Below are positions 5,774 through 7,989 of a DNA stretch of 7,989 nt, one piece after another. Made by a program: the position numbers and the translations under genes. Within the stretch, counting starts at the first letter, position 1, and each line of letters opens with the position of its first letter. Below the pieces are notes generated by a model that saw nothing but the letters and a program-made list of their open reading frames with translations, did not search any database and was not told the DNA's origin. The stretch comes from Acidobacteriota bacterium (GTDB lineage Bacteria > Acidobacteriota > Terriglobia > UBA7540): assembly GCA_021827245.1 (NCBI GenBank), contig JAKAWN010000320.1, positions 1 to 7,989 on the forward strand, written 5' to 3'.

Positions 5774-5882
5774 CCGGCTACGCCGGGTTAGGTTAAGCAG
5801 GTATGGTCGGTGCGAAGCGATGAGATGACCTCGCCGAGAATGGGCAGCGCCGTGTCATTTCTTCACGCCTGCTTGACTTGAC
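5774..5882 (+). ncRNA. Candidate structured RNA (nested inverted repeats with G-U pairs)
   Basis: Reading the plus strand, a short hairpin CCGGC-TAC-GCCGG (5774-5786) is followed at once by a 15-pair helix between 5787-5801 and 5868-5882. Three of its pairs are G-U (5794/5875, 5791/5878, 5789/5880) and none is a mismatch. Inside it, GAGATGAC (5822-5829) pairs with GTCATTTC (5854-5861) using one more G-U, and GA at 5819-5820 can pair with TC at 5863-5864 beyond one mismatch. All four imperfect pairs are allowed only if the plus strand is the RNA; on the other strand they become A-C mismatches. The outer arms consist of two tandem pentamers each (GGTTA twice, TTGAC twice), which raises the chance of coincidental pairing. 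It lies 54 bases before the small membrane protein gene and could be its leader or an independent small RNA. No known RNA family is recognised. Confidence 0.35.
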
Positions 5883-5923
5883 GTAACTGCACTTGCTAGC
5901 GTCTGTCTTTTCGCCAGCGGGAG

Positions 5924-5928
5924 AGGAG
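5924..5928 (+). promoter_or_regulatory. Strong ribosome binding site fixing a GTG start
   Basis: AGGAG within GAGAGGAGAA lies eight bases before the GTG at 5937. This spacing decides for GTG at 5937 rather than the immediately following TTG at 5940, and is the main evidence that the very small downstream frame is a real gene. Confidence 0.65.
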
Positions 5929-5936
5929 AACTTTTT

Positions 5937-6119
5937 GTGTTGAGGCGGTGGCTCGATGATCATTTTAAGTTGGTGGGAACCTTCCTTTTAATTCTCGCTG
6001 TTTTGAACGGCTGGATTTCCTACACGATCTTTCCTGAGCATCCCATCATGGCTTTGGCAAATGGAGCGATGGCGGCAATGCTCGCCCTGGGAGTGATCCT
6101 TTCTTGGCGATCACAATGA
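5937..6119 (+). CDS. Small two-helix membrane protein (60 residues)
   Basis: GTG start with a strong ribosome binding site. The product begins MLRRWLDDHFKL, a short positively charged cytoplasmic-type end, followed by two hydrophobic stretches long enough to cross the membrane: about residues 12-32 (VGTFLLILAVLNGWISYTIF) and about 38-57 (MALANGAMAAMLALGVIL within it). It ends WRSQ. The FPEHP turn between them would make a tight hairpin with both ends inside by the positive-inside rule. No family is recognised, and the role is unknown. It lies about 200 bases before the RecQ gene on the same strand, so co-transcription is possible but not shown. The alternation of helix and turn and the strong start signal make it a likely true gene rather than a chance frame. 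Confidence 0.68.
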   Translation: MLRRWLDDHFKLVGTFLLILAVLNGWISYTIFPEHPIMALANGAMAAMLALGVILSWRSQ

Positions 6120-6315
6120 ACGGCACGACTGGCCTTCGCCCTAACGATGAAATCGAGTTGTGGAGAGCGCCTCGACAGACGGGCGACGACGGAAGGTCGT
6201 GGATTGCGTGAGTGAAGCGAAAGTCACCGTGGGCCGGACACCACAGGTCGCTGAGCCTGACGTGGCGGGAACAACAGGAAGTCCGTCGAAAGACCCCGTC
6301 CAGCACAAAGCAACG
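6120..6315 (+). other. Spacer between small membrane protein gene and recQ
   Basis: No convincing gene is seen in these 196 bases. The RecQ frame is open from 6151, with a possible upstream GTG at 6160 that would add 52 low-complexity, charged residues without a ribosome binding site. A 31-codon frame from ATG 6116 overlaps the previous stop but has no recognisable content. No terminator or good promoter is visible. Confidence 0.45.
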
Positions 6316-7989
6316 ATGACCGGGGATGATTTAGCAACCGAGATGAGTAGTCTCCTACGCGGTGCGTTTGGTTTCTCCTCCTTCCGCCCGAACCAGGAGG
6401 CCGTCTGCCGTGCGGCCATCGAAGGCCGGGACGTGCTGCTCGTCATGCCAACCGGGTCCGGCAAGTCGCTGTGCTACCAATTGCCCGGCATCGCCCGGGG
6501 CGGGACCGCGCTGGTAATCAGCCCGCTGATTGCCCTGATGGAAGATCAGGTGGCGAAGCTCAAGGACCGCGGCTTCGCCGTCGAGCGCATCCATTCCGGC
6601 CGTCCGCGCGCCGACTCGCGCCAAGCCTGCCTTGATTATCTCAGCGGCAAGCTGCAGTTCCTATTTATCGCGCCGGAGCGGCTGCGCGTGCCGGGTTTCC
6701 CGGAGATGCTGGCCAAACGGCCACTCTCTCTCATTGCCATTGACGAGGCACATTGCATTTCGCAATGGGGGCACGATTTCCGGCCGGATTACCGCAGGCT
6801 GGGCCAGCACTTGCCTCGCTTGCGCCCGGCGCCCGTGGTCGCGCTGACCGCTACGGCGACGCCCGTCGTTCAGGATGACATCGCCGAGCAGTTGGGGCTG
6901 GTCAAGCCCGCGCGCTTCGTTCACGGCTTCCGGCGCGAAAACATTGCGGTTGAGGTTGTTGAGATTCCTCCGTCCCAGCGGGCTGAGCTCACAGGCAAAC
7001 TATTGCAGGAGGCAGGACGCAGGCCGGCAATCGTCTATACGCCCACGCGCAAGCAGGCCCAAAGTCTGGCGGCCGAGCTCGCCGATTACTTTCCTGCTGC
7101 CGCCTACCACGCTGGGCTCGATGCCCCACTCCGCAAGCGAGTGCAAGAGGAATTCCAAAAAGGTCGGATCGAGGCCATCGTGGCGACCATTGCCTTTGGC
7201 ATGGGAATCGACAAGGCTGACATCCGCACCGTGATCCACACCGCTCTGCCCGGCAGCCTGGAGGCGTACTACCAGGAAATCGGCCGCTCCGGGCGTGACG
7301 GGAGACCCAGCCGGGCGATCCTGATGCACTCTTACGCCGACCGTTTCACTCATGATTTCTTCCTGGAACGCGACTATCCCGACGTGACCTTGCTGGATGA
7401 AATCTTCGCGCGGCTCCGGACCACGTCTCAAGAGAAGGCGGCGCTCGAGCGCCAACTCCGAATGGACGAGGAAGTGTTCGACAAAGCGCTGGAGAAATTG
7501 TGGGCCCATGGCGGCGCCCTTGTGGACTTCGCTGAGAACGTGAGCCGGGGCCACGACCAGTGGCGCGAGACCTATGTCGCGCAGTGTGAACAGAAGCGGG
7601 CGCAGATTGACCAGATGATCCGTTACGCAGTGAGCAGCCAGTGCCGCATGGCCGCGCTGGTGCGACACTTCGGTGATCTGGCGGACGGGCAGAAGCCATG
7701 CGGGATCTGCGATTTCTGTGCTCCAAGGCAGTGCGCGGCTCAGAAGTTCCGAAGTCCCACGCAGGCAGAGTATGCAGTGTTCTTGCGCGTGGTAGTCGCA
7801 CTGCGCAAGCGCGGTTCTCAGGCAACGGGCAAACTGTACACTGAACTTTGTCCCGGCCGGGAGATGAGCCGCGATGCTTTCGAAGAAGTGCTCGGCGCGA
7901 TGGCGCGGGCGGGGCTCGTGAATCTGGTTGATGCAGTCTTTGAGAAGGACGGCAAACAAATCCCGTACCGCAAGTCTAGTCTTACGCAG
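6316..7989 (+). CDS. recQ: RecQ-family ATP-dependent 3'-5' DNA helicase (3' end outside window)
   Basis: The frame is open for 558 codons to the edge. It unwinds DNA during recombinational repair and fork restart. In order from the ATG at 6316: motif 0 FGFSSFRPNQ (18-27); Walker A MPTGSGKS (44-51); motif Ia ISPLIALMEDQV (68-79); motif II DEAH with the RecQ aromatic-rich loop HCISQWGHDFRPDYRRL (143-162); motif III ALTATATP (176-183); motif IV IVYTPTRKQA (239-248); motif V VATIAFGMGIDKADIRTVIH (289-308); motif VI YYQEIGRSGRDG (318-329). A zinc site is formed by Cys443, 462, 465 and 468 (CGICDFC). After it, SRDAFEEVLGAMARAGLV (518-535) and VFEKDGKQIPYR (541-552) belong to the extended C-terminal half of longer RecQ-like proteins rather than the classical short E. 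coli layout. The start is chosen because 23 residues before FRP matches family length, although no strong ribosome binding site is visible; ATG 6343 and GTG 6160 are alternatives. Confidence 0.95.
   Translation, partial: MTGDDLATEMSSLLRGAFGFSSFRPNQEAVCRAAIEGRDVLLVMPTGSGKSLCYQLPGIARGGTALVISPLIALMEDQVAKLKDRGFAVERIHSGRPRADSRQACLDYLSGKLQFLFIAPERLRVPGFPEMLAKRPLSLIAIDEAHCISQWGHDFRPDYRRLGQHLPRLRPAPVVALTATATPVVQDDIAEQLGLVKPARFVHGFRRENIAVEVVEIPPSQRAELTGKLLQEAGRRPAIVYTPTRKQAQSLAAELADYFPAAAYHAGLDAPLRKRVQEEFQKGRIEAIVATIAFGMGIDKADIRTVIHTALPGSLEAYYQEIGRSGRDGRPSRAILMHSYADRFTHDFFLERDYPDVTLLDEIFARLRTTSQEKAALERQLRMDEEVFDKALEKLWAHGGALVDFAENVSRGHDQWRETYVAQCEQKRAQIDQMIRYAVSSQCRMAALVRHFGDLADGQKPCGICDFCAPRQCAAQKFRSPTQAEYAVFLRVVVALRKRGSQATGKLYTELCPGREMSRDAFEEVLGAMARAGLVNLVDAVFEKDGKQIPYRKSSLTQ

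Larger units (their letters stand above)
5592..5936. other. Non-coding divergent intergenic region rich in symmetry
   Basis: This 345-base stretch separates the leftward unknown gene from the rightward small membrane protein gene. I see no convincing coding sequence; the minus-strand frame entering it from the unknown gene has no recognisable protein pattern. It holds the 11-bp palindrome, the TTTGAAATTG pair and the candidate structured RNA listed separately. A TTGACT at 5873-5878 could be a -35 box for the rightward genes, but the matching -10 position (about 5897, TAGCGT) is poor. The promoter of the right-hand genes is therefore not established. Confidence 0.6.

Noticed and set aside
5774..5882. 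Known RNA classes (signal recognition particle RNA, tmRNA, common riboswitches)
   Set aside because: None of the conserved loop sequences that I know for these families is present, so it is listed only as an unclassified candidate.
6116..6211. 31-codon frame overlapping the stop of the small membrane protein gene
   Set aside because: The overlapping start (ATGA) resembles translational coupling, but the peptide has no recognisable composition or signature and no ribosome binding site of its own.
7000..7959. 319-codon minus-strand open frame
   Set aside because: It is antisense to the RecQ coding sequence, which has every helicase motif in order.

Overview
The window is bacterial DNA of moderate to slightly high GC. 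It looks like a piece of an environmental (soil or sediment type) genome. Gene content suggests a phylum such as Acidobacteriota, Chloroflexota or Verrucomicrobiota, but nothing here fixes the taxonomy and that is only a guess.

Left part (1-3866, all on the minus strand): a sugar/amine catabolic operon, read right to left. It starts with a class III PLP aminotransferase (2499-3866). Next is a wrecked gene for a neutral/alkaline ceramidase-like hydrolase (1735-2424). Then come an intact FGGY-family (xylulokinase-like) sugar kinase (264-1727) and the first 75 codons of an L-fucose/L-arabinose isomerase-family protein that runs off the left edge. Isomerase plus ketose kinase is the usual pair for feeding an unusual sugar into central metabolism. 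The ceramidase-like gene carries an early stop and a frameshift near its start. Its middle has been replaced by about 250 bases of the 3' end of an IS4-family transposase gene, so the region appears as one long gene-poor gap unless all three minus frames are read together.

Middle part (3867-5936): a large minus-strand gene (3915-5567, about 550 residues) for a protein of no known function with a probable winged-helix C-terminus. It sits directly against the 5' end of the aminotransferase gene, where that operon's promoter would be expected, and may be a mobile gene. A perfect TATAAT lies nine bases before its preferred ATG, so it may be made from a leaderless or nearly leaderless mRNA. Upstream is a 345-base non-coding stretch full of symmetry: a perfect 11-bp-arm palindrome (5622-5649), a 10-bp inverted repeat (5659/5740), and at 5774-5882 a nested set of inverted repeats. 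In the last set every imperfect pair is a G-U wobble if the plus strand is transcribed, which points to a structured RNA.

Right part (5937-7989, plus strand): a 60-residue two-helix membrane protein with a strong ribosome binding site, then a RecQ-family DNA helicase. The helicase has all helicase motifs, a four-cysteine zinc site and the beginning of a longer C-terminal extension, and is cut by the window end. There are no tRNA, rRNA or CRISPR arrays. The most informative points are the interrupted ceramidase gene, the unknown 550-residue protein with its palindromic flanks, and the candidate RNA.
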